NCBI GenBank assembly: GCA_020650975.1
Contig: JAIPMN010002366.1
Coordinates: 1 to 35,384, forward strand
Origin: Apostichopus californicus
Lineage: Eukaryota; Echinodermata; Holothuroidea; Aspidochirotida; Stichopodidae
Reading direction: 5' to 3'
DNA length: 35,384 nucleotides
Each line of letters starts with the position of its first letter. Within the stretch, counting starts at the first letter, position 1. The position numbers were made by a program, and so were the translations under genes. Of the stretch, positions 11,910-22,968 are shown one piece after another. Below the pieces are notes generated by a model. It had not been told where the DNA came from. It saw nothing but the letters and a program-made list of their open reading frames with translations, and searched no databases.

Positions 11910-14900
11910 TTAACTCCTAGCCTGTTCTGAAATTATTCTATCATCCTTCCAAGACTGCAGATCCAATGGAAACTTTTGCAGTTTGGTCGGGAAAAGAACT
12001 TGACCCTTCAGGACTTGAGACGTTGCAGATGTAATCTGTAGAACAAAAAGATATATTCTCTGATAAATTTAAAACAGAAAAAAGAAAGCAAACCTTCAGT
12101 GAAATCATATTCTGAGAGAAATTCCAAGATTTTGGGGCAGATTGTGACCGTGTGAACATTTTCAAACCATCACATTTCTCTAACAAAAAATTAAAAATGT
12201 TATTTTTACCAATTAAAACAATGAAATGGTTATCTTTCAAATTAAGCAATCCAATGGAATTCTCCAGACTTAAAGTTAGTCAGTTCTTGTCCTAGTATTC
12301 TAACATAGTTGGCTGTGCTTGTTCGCACCATCATGGATTTTCGATGGTAAAGAGTGCGCAAGGCATTTTGGAAATCTAATTTCTAGAGATTATTGGGAAA
12401 GACAAGTACTTGTACCCATGCTGAGAGCATTGTACTCATAACAAGGGTACACATACTCATACTATTGTACTAGTACTACAACTCTGGTATACTCTCTAAT
12501 TTTCAATAAAATTTAGCAAAACTATCAAATACTGTTTCCCACCATCAAGTAAAGGTAAATAAACCTACAAGTACTGACTTTTTACACAAACAAAATATTT
12601 TTTTAACCACTTTAAACCATTATTAAGTATTATGCACATTGTCATACAAATAGCCCTTCTAATTACATTAAATGCACTCACAAAAACTGATACAAAACGG
12701 CCGGCCATGTTCACAAATATGGCGGAATATATTTTATCAACGCAGGAGAAGTCTGTGATTACAGATTTCACATCGGCGCACAACTAGTTTTGGTGGCATT
12801 CCCATAAGGTTTGCTTAAATTGGAGTTACATTTGCACATAAAACCTTAGTAAACCATTTCAATTGACAATTGAACTGGTCATCGAAAAATCCGACCAGTT
12901 TTAATCCAAGGTAATACAGTCAGACAATAAATATCGTTGTTTGCTCAATTTCCATACAAACTTTTTTCTCTCAATTTTTTTTCCCCATCCTGAAGGCGCT
13001 GGACTCCATACAGCTTAAAGGCATTGAAGACTCGCCCTAAACCGCGTGCGGCCATCTGAAAAAGTTAACTTTCTGTTGCTTGCAAGTGACGTTTTGTTTG
13101 TGTCGCTACAAAATGCAGACAGTAATGAAACGTGATACCTTGTTATATTTAGCTGGACCTGAGATGTCCATTGCTGTATCGTTTGTATACTGTGCTGTGG
13201 GTATTGACCGCAGCTGTATGTACTGACTGTACACTAGTGTCTAATTACCGACGGTAGCAAGCTGTGTGTGTATTTTCTGGGATTGATGGTGGTGTCTAAC
13301 ACTTCTGTTACACCTCATTCGAAACTAGGTCAGATTACCGGCATTAGACGTTTCTTTTTGCGCGAGTCTTCACACCCTTTGAACAGAATCCCTCCCTACA
13401 TTTACAATGTGCTGTATTGCCTATTAAACAAGTGTGTTCAGGCCATATTTAAAATCAAGCCAGATTTAATCGTTTATCTGATTCTTACCTCCAAGGCCAC
13501 ATAATCTCCTGGCTTCAGATGGTTTTCATGGATGTCTCCGGTCCTCGCACCGGCCGATTCCATATTACTGAGGATGACACGTGTTCCTCCATCATTTTTG
13601 CCAACCATCTGGTTAGGATCTCTCTTGCTTGGCTGTGACGAAATATGATAGAGGATAAGATGAAACAGGACGATGATACTCTTGTGAAAATCGGATTACA
13701 TGGACGAGTATGGGAAGGATGTTGTCCAGATATACCAAAAATCTGGATAAAGTTTCTGTTACTTTTTGGTAATTTGCCATTGTAATTTTTCATAATGAGT
13801 AGAGTAAAGTAGTTTGAAATACTGTTTGGAACAACTGTCCAACAAGTGCTTTGTAGTAGCAATAACCAGATAGGATGTATTTTGAAAATGACATCTGTTG
13901 GAACTGTGCTGAATGGAAGAGACACGTACAGTATTCTATAATTATAAAGAATAGAGCAAACTGTTTGCATCGAGGATCCAGAATTCTAGATAAACCAAGA
14001 TTTGAATGAAAGAGGTCTGAATAATGCAGGTTTTATTATATGTTTTGCATTATGATGTAATAATGATAGACTTATAGATTTTTTGGAAGTGTATTTTAGT
14101 TTTATACCAACAAAGTCCATCATATTTTATTATCCTTTCTACAGAATGTTTCCATGGGAAAAATTGCAACTAGTTTAGAGGTAGAGTTTAGATTAAGAGG
14201 AGGGAAGGAGGACCAGGAAGTAAGGTGTGAAGATGTCCCCTTTAGAGAATGATTGATTCACAAACAATGAAAGTTAACTTTTGTGAAGCTCATGTTTGAA
14301 TTGTTACACATACTATGTATTTGACAATTCATATTAAACTTTTCATGAATGCTCCTGGTTCTATGAGTAAAACTTGGGCAAGACAATATTAATTTGTGGT
14401 GTCACTATTTTTTTTATCATCAACAAATCTCAGATATGACAAAGTACAACTATGAACATACATACACTAAAAATTGCCATTTGACCTCTGCCCCTAGTTG
14501 CACTGACAACATATCTCGCTCATTGACATTGCAGTCATAACGTATAAATTTTTGCAACAACCCTTTACAAAAAAATGTCTGACATTTTATTCTCGTGTTT
14601 GGATTCCATGTTCAATAGACATAGAATTTATTGCTTTAGATACTTCTCGCTTGATGAAACTGAATATATCTCTCACCCCCTCTACGAGGGCAAGCTGGAT
14701 TTGTCCAATCTGCTGTTGATTGATCTCTTGAACATTTTGCCTGAAGACACCAATGATCTCATTTAACCTCCTGTTCTTCGTCTCCTCGGTTACGTCATCT
14801 TCCATCCGATGGTAGGCATGTGTTTTCTGATGAGGAAAGAACGCCGGTATTGAAATTGGAATATTTCATAATTTTTTCCCAAATTTTTCTGGAATTACTA

Positions 14901-17900
14901 AGCATACCTGAAGAAACTTACTACCTTCCCCACCAAAATGAAATAACATAGGTTCATGATAGAATGTTATGTAACATGATGGGATATATTAGCACACAGT
15001 AGCATAGTAGATACTCACTGCGTGTAACATTATCATGTTGGGTTACAGTCACAATGTAAGGGGACTGAGATTGAGAGAGGATCAAGTAATTTGGCTTTCT
15101 TTCCCAGGCATTTATCTTTGGTGTTCTTTTCTTAAAGAGTAGCATACAGACTCATATATTATTACAATGCTTATTAGTAATTTAAATCATAATATGATTT
15201 AATTATGATATGATATGTGTGCATTTAGAGCTAGAAAACATTTCTTCCTTCTTTTTCTCATTCTTGTCATTTCCTTCCCTATTTTTTTCCATTATGACAG
15301 CGTTCTACTGTGATAAACTCAAAAGTATCCTATAACACTTCCTCACAAAATCATGTTGAATTATAAAAATTTATCAACTTATATATTTATAGTATCCTAT
15401 AACACTTCCTCACACAATCATGTTGATTTAAAAAAAAATTTATCAACTATATATTTATATGTATTATGTATTAAATCTTGTTGTGGAAAAACTCAAATGA
15501 AATCAAGAGGCAAATTCTAACCATGATCCCAGGGAAAACGTTAAAATCTGGCAACAATATTTTCCATATTATCCAACATATTTTACCTGTCTCATGCTGT
15601 ACGCAAAGAGATAAGCATAATTGTAACGGACGAGTCTTAACAAAGACAGCGTGTCTTTGTGTTCCGACTCTGTTTCTCCGCAGAATCCGGCGATGAAATC
15701 GCTACTGATTGAAACACCCGGTATGATGGTTCTTACATGATCCACTAACTGAAGGTAACTTTCTCTGGTGTATCTAGAATATGGAGTAAACAGAATCAAT
15801 AACAGATACTACAAATTTATCATTAAGATAGGATGTCCTGTCATACAAGATCATTTAACAGATACTACAAATTTATCATTAAGATAAGATATCCTGTCGT
15901 ACAAGATCAATGTTATTATAACTTGGTCAGAAAGTCATAGCATCAACAATGAACAGAGCATATGGTTACCATGGCAACCTAACTTTTTTGCCATTCAAAT
16001 ACTATATGGCCATTGCAACTTGAAATATACCTGAATCTTGTGCATAATCTTAAACACATGCACACTGTTCGACTATTCACAATTTTCCAGTTTTGTCAAG
16101 TTTTGTTAAGGTCGGGTTGAGAACCTGACTTAAGGAAACCTAACCAGCTAACTTTTATGTGATTAACAAATTAATTTGGGAAGATATTTTAATAAGTTTT
16201 TTAATAGCATTCACTTATTTTGTGGGCATAATATGAGACCTTCTGGGGATAAAGGCGAAGAATATCGATTGAAAAGGTGTAGTTACCCTCTCCTCATTCG
16301 TTGCAGGACATCAGAGTTACCACTCTGTGCTGGCAAATGTATTTGATTACAAATATTATTATAATCTTTTACAGTGTGTAATACCTGAAAATAGAGGGGA
16401 AAAAATGCATACAGTTTAGTTTTAGAACATTTGATTTGGTTTTGCTCATTGTATCTTTTACTTTAATAGATAATGTAATATATTGTTTGTGATATATTGC
16501 CATGTTCTAAATGCATTACAAAGTACTGCCTTGTATAATGTTTAATGTAAGCAAAGAAATGTAGTAAAGAAGAAATGTAGCTTGATTTACTGCATTGGTT
16601 TTTAAATGATGGAATTCACAGAGAGGGCAGTAGTTCTACGTTTGTGAAGAGTGCTGGCTTTTGGTCACATGTAATAGACGCGATTACTTGTATTAGTACA
16701 GATAGTTCGACAGCCCAGGATACTTTGGTAAAAACGAAGCCCAAACCCTTGACCTCACGAAGAAGAAGGAAATGTTTCAATGAAGTGTGAAGAACAGGGG
16801 GAGTGAGTCTGAGCCACACAACACATTTAAAGGCAATGGGATGCAAAGTGTGAAATTGATCTCTCAATATCTTTGACTTAAAAGTCTGGAAAGGTATACC
16901 TCATCAGGAAAGTCCTTTGGGTGAGGTGAAGTAAATCGAATCCTCATCTCTGGATTAACTTGGGCTACTCTTTCAAGAAGATGAGCAAAACGAAGACCTC
17001 CTTTCTTGGATTTATATATCGTTTCGAATCCGTCCGCTAGATTGGTGTCTTCCGACTCCGGGGTGCCGTAGCCGTAATAGGTCTCCTCAGACACATCTCT
17101 GTAACTGTTCACGTTCTGACCGAGGAGGGTTACCTCTTTGGCGCCCTGGGAAGAGAAAGAGGCGACTAGAAATATCATTAATTGTTTTTGGCATGTTAAT
17201 TATTATTTTTTTTGTTGCTATTATTCTAATTATTGTTATCGTTTGTTGTCATTATTGTTTATGTTTCTTTCTCATCTCATGATTTGATATCATATACAAA
17301 CAGAACCATGTTGAGGATATCTTAGCTGACAAAAATCACAGGTTACACAAAGAGTTTCTCGCTATTAGTTTGCAGTGTGTCCATCACATTTGTGGATGTT
17401 AAGTACTTCAAAAGGTGGATACGAATATCACACACACACGGTGTGTGTGTGTGTGATTTTAAATAAAATATAGTACCAAAATTCGGTCGGCAAAAACCGG
17501 TTTTGGTACAAAAACTGGTTTCCTGTGCAAGCCTACACACACCATGATGAGTATGTGTACAACAGGGAATAATATATGCGGTTTCGCATGGCAAACTGCT
17601 ATGCAAAATGGGCAAAAGGCTATCAAGTGCAAAGATGTGTAGCAGCTGTTGCACACAGTAACCATACTATTTTATGGGAGACAGAGTTTAGAGCCCATCA
17701 AAACTGCAACACAAAATGTTGAACACTAAATTCTTCCCTGGTACAAGATGTAAAAGTCTTTTGCTTCTTGAAAGTTGAAACAAGATGTTCCCATCAGGAA
17801 TTACACATAACCCTTAGGAGGTAACGTTAGAATTCCTAGAAACTTGTTTTCTCCCATCTAAAGTTATATTATTTTGTGATACAACAAAACTGGCTTTTTA

Positions 17901-20900
17901 AGTACCACTGACATCTAGTCAGTTACCCCATATTCAGTACATCTGTTGTGTGTGAAAATCTCATTTCAAAATCTGTTGACATTTTTGGGAAAGTTCTTTT
18001 CATTTCCAAGATATACACATTTGAAGTTTTGATAAATCTGGGGAACTCATTAAATATGCGCAAATCATGATGTGGATTGTTGCGCTCATCCATATTCCTT
18101 AATAAGATAACCGCTAATTACAAGCCCACATATATCATTTGAAGAAGACAATGAAATATTTCAAAAATGGCCTAAGGCCAAAAACCTTTGTTCAGTTTCC
18201 TTGAAACGAAGGTTGTAAACATTTAACATAACAGAAAATTAGGCAGTCACTCCCTTTACATCATCAATGTGCATAATTAGCTAACGATTATTCATAAATA
18301 AAACTAGAATTAAGACTAGACTTGTAAAATGGTCAGTCTTTGATGGTATTTGCAGTTATTTTTATGATTTCTAATGCCTATTAGAGTGATAAGGACAATG
18401 TTGTTCATAGGTGTCTGTAGACCAAGAGAGTGCTTTATCATTGCTGCAGGACACTACGAAGAATGGTGATGATAATATTCCAATCATAATTACATTGATT
18501 TTAATATTATAAGCTTTCACTATCACTGGAGAATTTGTTTTATTTACTTACTTGATCTGATAAGCCTTTAATTTCTTCTAAGATGGAAGCTAATGGTCTA
18601 CTCCTTTCCCTCCCTCTAGTGAAAGGCACGATACAATAGCTACACATATTATCACAGCCTCTCATTATAGATCTGTTGAAAAGTGTAAAAGATTAAAAAT
18701 ACTCTGACATAACTGGTATGTTGACTCCAGTGAAGGTCCTGGTGTTGCTCAAAATTCCACACCCACACAACCTCATTCATTCTACTGCCTTTTCTGTAAG
18801 TTTTATCAATTAAACTTGAGTTAACACAATCCAAGAGCGATGACACACAAGGTCAAGTGGTAATCCATGCAATAAGGCCATTTAAATAGCTCTTCTGTGT
18901 CATTATTCAAGACCAATACAAATCAATCGACATTGTGATGTTAGTTCTGTTGAATGACATCAAAGTATATGAAATTAAAATGTTTAACTAAGGCTATTCT
19001 CTGCATATACTTACAACTTTAATAAAGGATGATAACATTTAAGTAAATAAGATACTTAATTAACATTGCCTTATTTGTGATTATATTCAATTTATGATGA
19101 TTATTAAGTACTGCATCTATCAGGCTAAAGTCATTTTGTTTGTCAGTCTGTAATTTGAAAAAAAAATGAGTTTTATGGTATGTACAGTAAGAAGGATCAA
19201 GAAGAAAATATTGTTGGACAAGCAAGCTATCCACTGAGGTTTTCCTGAAGAATCAAAGAGCTAAGAATGAAACAGCTACAAGGTAATTACCATTGAAGAC
19301 AATCATTTCAATCTTCATTTAAACAATGACTTCAAAAGGATGAAAAATTTGTCACTTTGGATGACCTCAATGGAATACCTGGGATGTCCAAAGAAAAACC
19401 TTACAAATTTGTTAAAACTAGGAGATAATATCCAGCAGTGATCGATAAAGCTTCGGCCCACGTTGGACTACAACTTGTATGTGGCATATTCACTACCATA
19501 ATTAGAACTGCAACCATTGTTTTACTTACACAAAGGCTGTTTTAGATGCTTGATCAAGTCTGACTGGGACCACATCAGCATAAGTTTCATCCACTGACAA
19601 CATGACGTTGATGGCTGTTTGACCAGAGCCTGCCACAGAGAGTAGGCGAGGTAAATCTCTGTAAGCATCTGGACCAGCTACAACATCGACGGCCTTTGTC
19701 TTCTCCACTATCTTCTTCTTTAGTCTCTCTGCCATGCAGCCTTACAGAAGGAACAGAAAGTTAAAATACTGTAAGTGCTGAAAGACAGTGGCTCAAGGAA
19801 CATCAGGTATAACTTATTCAAATGGGAAGAAAAAAACTACATAAGGATAATAAAAAATATTTTAAAAAGACATTTAGTTTTAAAGGCATCTAATGAGTTG
19901 ATTTTCTTGAAATGTCATTATGGCACAAGGATGTGAAATTCTACACTGGCCTTTGGTTTTCAGAGTATTGTGGTGTTACATTAAATATCTGCTAGAAGGG
20001 CGGTTTTCCATTATTTTGAGTAATTTTACTGATGGTACCTCAGCTAATAGAGGGACAGTACTGAACATTATGAATTTATCAAGGCAAGATTGTCATTGCT
20101 AGACTGACAACAAACAGGACTGTGGCTAGCTTTCCATGAAAGGAAGGTAGGAACATGGTTCTAGTCCTCTAGAACAAGGGGCAACAGAGTAGTATTTAAA
20201 GGTATGCTGTATTGGCCCCAAATATGCTAGATATTCAAATATGGTCACCTTTGGTCAAAATTCTTAAACTTAAACTTCTTAAACTTGGAGGAAATTTTCC
20301 TCACTGGGACATTCTGTCATCTCTGTGTGTTCCTTAAAAATATCTGAGAACAATTTGGAGAGTAAAGACCTCCAGGAAAGTACTTTTTGAAAAACTTCTA
20401 GCAATAATAGCGTGCTATAATTTGGGGTCTATACTGACTACCTTTGAGGTAGTCAATTTATGGTCACATGATGCTCACCAAGCAGGCCAATTTTTAACAG
20501 ATTCTTTGAGTTCCTTCTTTTTCTCTTCAAGTTTCCAAAGTATTCGAGTCTGTTCCATATCCGTTGTTCAGCATTCTCTCTGATTGCACACGTCATTAGA
20601 AGAACGACATCAGCCTTGAGTGGGAAAAACAAGGTTTGGAAAGTACACTCGCTAAGAATATGATACCACTTCTACCACACAAACTGTGATGCAATAATGC
20701 TGTGTCAAAAGTACTCATAGTTAATCTGCTTTGTTTTATCCCTATCTTCGGCTTTTAACTGTGAATTAACTAATTAATGCTGATCTATGTAGCTCTATAG
20801 GGGGATTATGGACTCTCCAATTCTTAAATCAAAGTCGTTGTACGTAGCCCCACCATTCCGATGATAACAACAAGCTGCACTTGAAATTGATCCAAAACAA

Positions 20901-22245
20901 AGATAAACATGCAAAAGAGAAATTTTCATAAGGGCTGTAGAGAGATAAGGTTAGTCCATTCCATGCATAATATTACAAAAGAAGCAGGATTTACAACCAA
21001 CAACTGACTAGAGATATTCAAAAAAAGAAAGAAAGAAAGAAAGAAGTCCGATAAGTTACTCACTAATTTTGGTTCTGATGTTTTCTGGAACCCATGGCTT
21101 TGTAGAATTGACCATGCTACTTCTGTATCACTGACATTCATTTGACATCCATATGTTTCAAAGTACACTGCAGAAACAAATATACTATTTATAAAGTATT
21201 TCTTCTTCAAGAGGAAAAATCCCACGACACCACAGTTGGTATCCTACTACTAGACTTTTTTAAACTTGCAGCTTAAACTTAATAGCCTAGTAATACACAG
21301 CAATTAACAAATAACAATAATAACAATTTTTCATCCTCATCTATTGTAAGACTTAAAGATCTGCTTCATTGGCTCCAATTATAGCACGCTATAGCTAGGA
21401 AAGTTTTGTGATTACGTATAAATCGACCTGCCATGGTAGTATATCGACCTCAGGCTCTACAATTAGCCTGCAAAGCTTCTTCACACCATGAGGCTCTTTG
21501 TGTAAACACTGTGTGGAAATATGTTCATGTCTACAGTGTAGTTAATCATACAGCGTTCACACAAAGACCCTCATACAAGAAAACATATGTGGCAGGCTTT
21601 GCAGACTAATTGGTAAAAAGTGGTCATTTTACGACCAAGACAGGTCGCATATGTAATTTAAGAAACTTTTCATGATAGCGTGCTATACAGTAGTTAGGGG
21701 GGTCTATACAGCAGACCTTTAAGAACTGCAAAAATAAATCAACATATGCAAACATGAATAAATATGCAACGGATACATTTCCCGCATGTTTTTAGGGGTG
21801 TTCATTTACCTTTCCTGTCTGCACCTGACAGCGCGCTGGCTGGTAAGTATGGTGCTGCATCTTCACTTTGAGCTTCTTTCTTCTGAATATTGGCATTGCC
21901 ACCTTGGAATTGTGTTTGAGCAATAAACGAATCTAAACTTGGACCTGATGCTATATTGTTTCTAATATTTCTTACTTTGAAATCACTCTTTAGACGGACA
22001 TTGCCTTTGCAGAAACCGGTCTGAGAGTAAACCCTATTTATTGCAACGCTAGAGTGTATGTTGTGCAACTGCTTTAAGCCATCACTAGCACTAGTTTGTT
22101 TAATGACAGACGTACCACATGTACCTTTTCTGCGAGAACAAATAAGGTATGGGTACACATTTAAACTACAATTTGCTTGGAATGAAAAAATAAAGAAACT
22201 CTCAGATCTTGCACAGAGTCTTGTTATATTGAAAGAATGACCCAT
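11910..22245 (-). CDS. CDK5RAP1: CDK5RAP1-like tRNA methylthiotransferase (eleven exons)
   Basis: Radical-SAM enzyme expected to convert i6A37 to ms2i6A37 in mitochondrial tRNAs. Exons on the minus strand: 22245-21810, 21167-21064, 20614-20479, 19740-19530, 18672-18552, 17145-16900, 16384-16287, 15773-15587, 14826-14677, 13632-13489, 12035-11910. All junctions are GT-AG and in phase, giving 652 aa. Residues 1-145 have basic, poorly conserved sequence fitting a mitochondrial presequence. The MTTase N-domain has its three cluster cysteines in YGCQMN (Cys153), MTCAIRE (Cys189) and LGCMAE (Cys227). The radical-SAM CxxxCxxC is CDNMCSYC at 302-309. [30 protein letters not shown] and IHLPAQSG follow, then a TRAM domain (about 523 onward, exons 9-11) ending [14 protein letters not shown]. 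Human CDK5RAP1 is near 600 aa; the excess is mainly N-terminal. Start chosen as the first ATG, 723 bp from the divergent PGGHG start. Confidence 0.95.
13015..13382 (+). mobile_element. TTAA-flanked MITE, family 1, copy B (CDK5RAP1 intron 10)
   Basis: A 360-bp element (13019-13378) nearly identical to the copies at 1740 and 23628. The left flank is TTAA (13015-13018); the right flank is TTGA (13379-13382), a one-base decay of the duplication. It lies in the last CDK5RAP1 intron, ending 110 bp from the edge of exon 10, and is antisense relative to the host gene. Confidence 0.85.
15324..15458. repeat. Tandem duplication, 67-bp unit
   Basis: Two adjacent units start with AGTATCCTATAACACTTCC at 15324 and 15391 and differ by a few substitutions and A-run length. 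They lie in CDK5RAP1 intron 8 (15586-14827). Confidence 0.85.
15801..15912. repeat. Tandem duplication, 56-bp unit
   Basis: Two abutting units start with AACAGATACTACAAATTTAT at 15801 and 15857 and differ at about four positions. They lie in CDK5RAP1 intron 7, starting 28 bp from exon 8. Confidence 0.9.
17427..17457. repeat. CA/TG inverted microsatellite
   Basis: An (AC)n run followed after one G by a (GT)n run, both bounded by AT, gives a near-perfect hairpin in CDK5RAP1 intron 5. Such inverted dinucleotide runs are slippage-prone. Confidence 0.8.
20196..20447. mobile_element. TTAA-type inverted-repeat element, family 2, member A
   Basis: The left end is TTAA then AGGTATGCTGTATTGGCCCC; the inverse of the right end is AGGTAGTCAGTATAGACCCC, next to TTGA at 20444-20447. 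A 244-bp element (20200-20443) with no coding content, in CDK5RAP1 intron 3. Its inner part shares the palindromic core ATAGCGTGCTAT with the element at 21353-21722, so the two look like diverged relatives. Confidence 0.6.
21020..21045. repeat. GAAA microsatellite
   Basis: A short (GAAA)n run on the plus strand within CDK5RAP1 intron 2. On the transcribed minus strand it reads as TTTC repeats about 20 bases past the donor site of exon 2. Confidence 0.85.
21353..21722. mobile_element. TTAA-flanked long inverted-repeat MITE, family 2, member B
   Basis: Flanked by TTAA at 21353-21356 and 21719-21722, 362 bp between. The two halves are inverted relatives over much of their length: left CTTAAAGATCTGCT and right (inverted) CTTAAAGGTCTGCT; both contain ATAGCACGCTAT; CTGCAAAGC and CTTTGTGTGAAC-like blocks follow in the same order towards the centre near 21537. 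It could fold back into a long imperfect stem. It lies in CDK5RAP1 intron 1. Confidence 0.75.
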
Positions 22246-22968
22246 GTTTCATTTCCATTTACGAAAAGTCAGGAAACGACAGAAAAGCATAATATTCAAC
22301 TTCAATCTTTAGGAACCGTTCATTCTGTGGACGCTGCCATATTGGTTTCACTCGTAGGAAGTTCCAAGTGGTGAAATCAAACGTTTACTTGAATATATTT
22401 TTAAAACACACCTTATCATATATTAACTTTTAGGTAATAAAATATACGTTTAAAATTAATTTTATAGGAAAGAAATGTTTTTAAATGCATAAAATTGTAA
22501 AATCATAAGTCGTAATTATTATACTATTTGTTGGTCCAGCTGATAGCTGTCACAAGCACTGATCTGTACACTTGTTAGTGTACAGATCAGTGGTCACAAG
22601 ATGTTCTGTGTGTACAACGAGAGTCCACAACAAGAGTCCTGGCCGGTCGAACTAACTACTGTAACTGTCAGTAATATTGGAAACGTCTGCAACAGAGAGT
22701 TTACTGAATGTTTTAACAACTCTTTGAGTAGCGCTTATGCCTAGATTTATAAAATTGATATTGTATTGAGAGAATTTGGTGACTTCCTGGTCTCATTCTG
22801 CGCTGCTCTGTACAACTTACAAGCAATACTCACTTAGTCTTATTCCTTACCACTATATCTTTGAACAAGTTGTTTAAAGCGATAGTAGTTCTTAGGATAC
22901 GCAATGTACTGAAGGCGAAAAGTACGGGCCCTCAACAATTTCAATCTTAACAAAACGATCTTACCTCA
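22246..22968. promoter_or_regulatory. Head-to-head promoter region, CDK5RAP1 / PGGHG
   Basis: The two start codons point away from each other with 723 bp between them, so both promoters and 5' UTRs, or their first parts, should lie here. This is inferred from gene orientation; no core element is certain. CCATATTGG at about 22338 (CCAATATGG on the minus strand) is the only motif of note and could be a CCAAT-like or YY1-like site. A hairpin with direct repeats sits at 22549-22600. Confidence 0.5.
22549..22600. repeat. Perfect 16-bp hairpin flanked by 8-bp direct repeats
   Basis: GTCACAAG at 22549-22556 and again at 22593-22600 brackets a 36-base perfect palindrome: arm CACTGATCTGTACACT at 22557-22572, loop TGTT, inverse arm at 22577-22592. 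An inverted repeat bounded by an 8-bp duplication has the form of a tiny transposon relic; 8-bp duplications are typical of hAT-type transposases. It could instead be a filled-in double-strand-break product. Confidence 0.8.

Noticed and set aside
12705-12725. ATGGCGG-containing YY1-like site
   Set aside because: A single short motif deep inside CDK5RAP1 intron 10, with nothing to support regulatory function.
13515-13970. 151-codon minus-strand open frame, the longest unbroken one in its area
   Set aside because: It overlaps CDK5RAP1 exon 10 (13632-13489) in the wrong frame. The correct frame gives PSKRD, KNDGG and [10 protein letters not shown], matching the TRAM domain.
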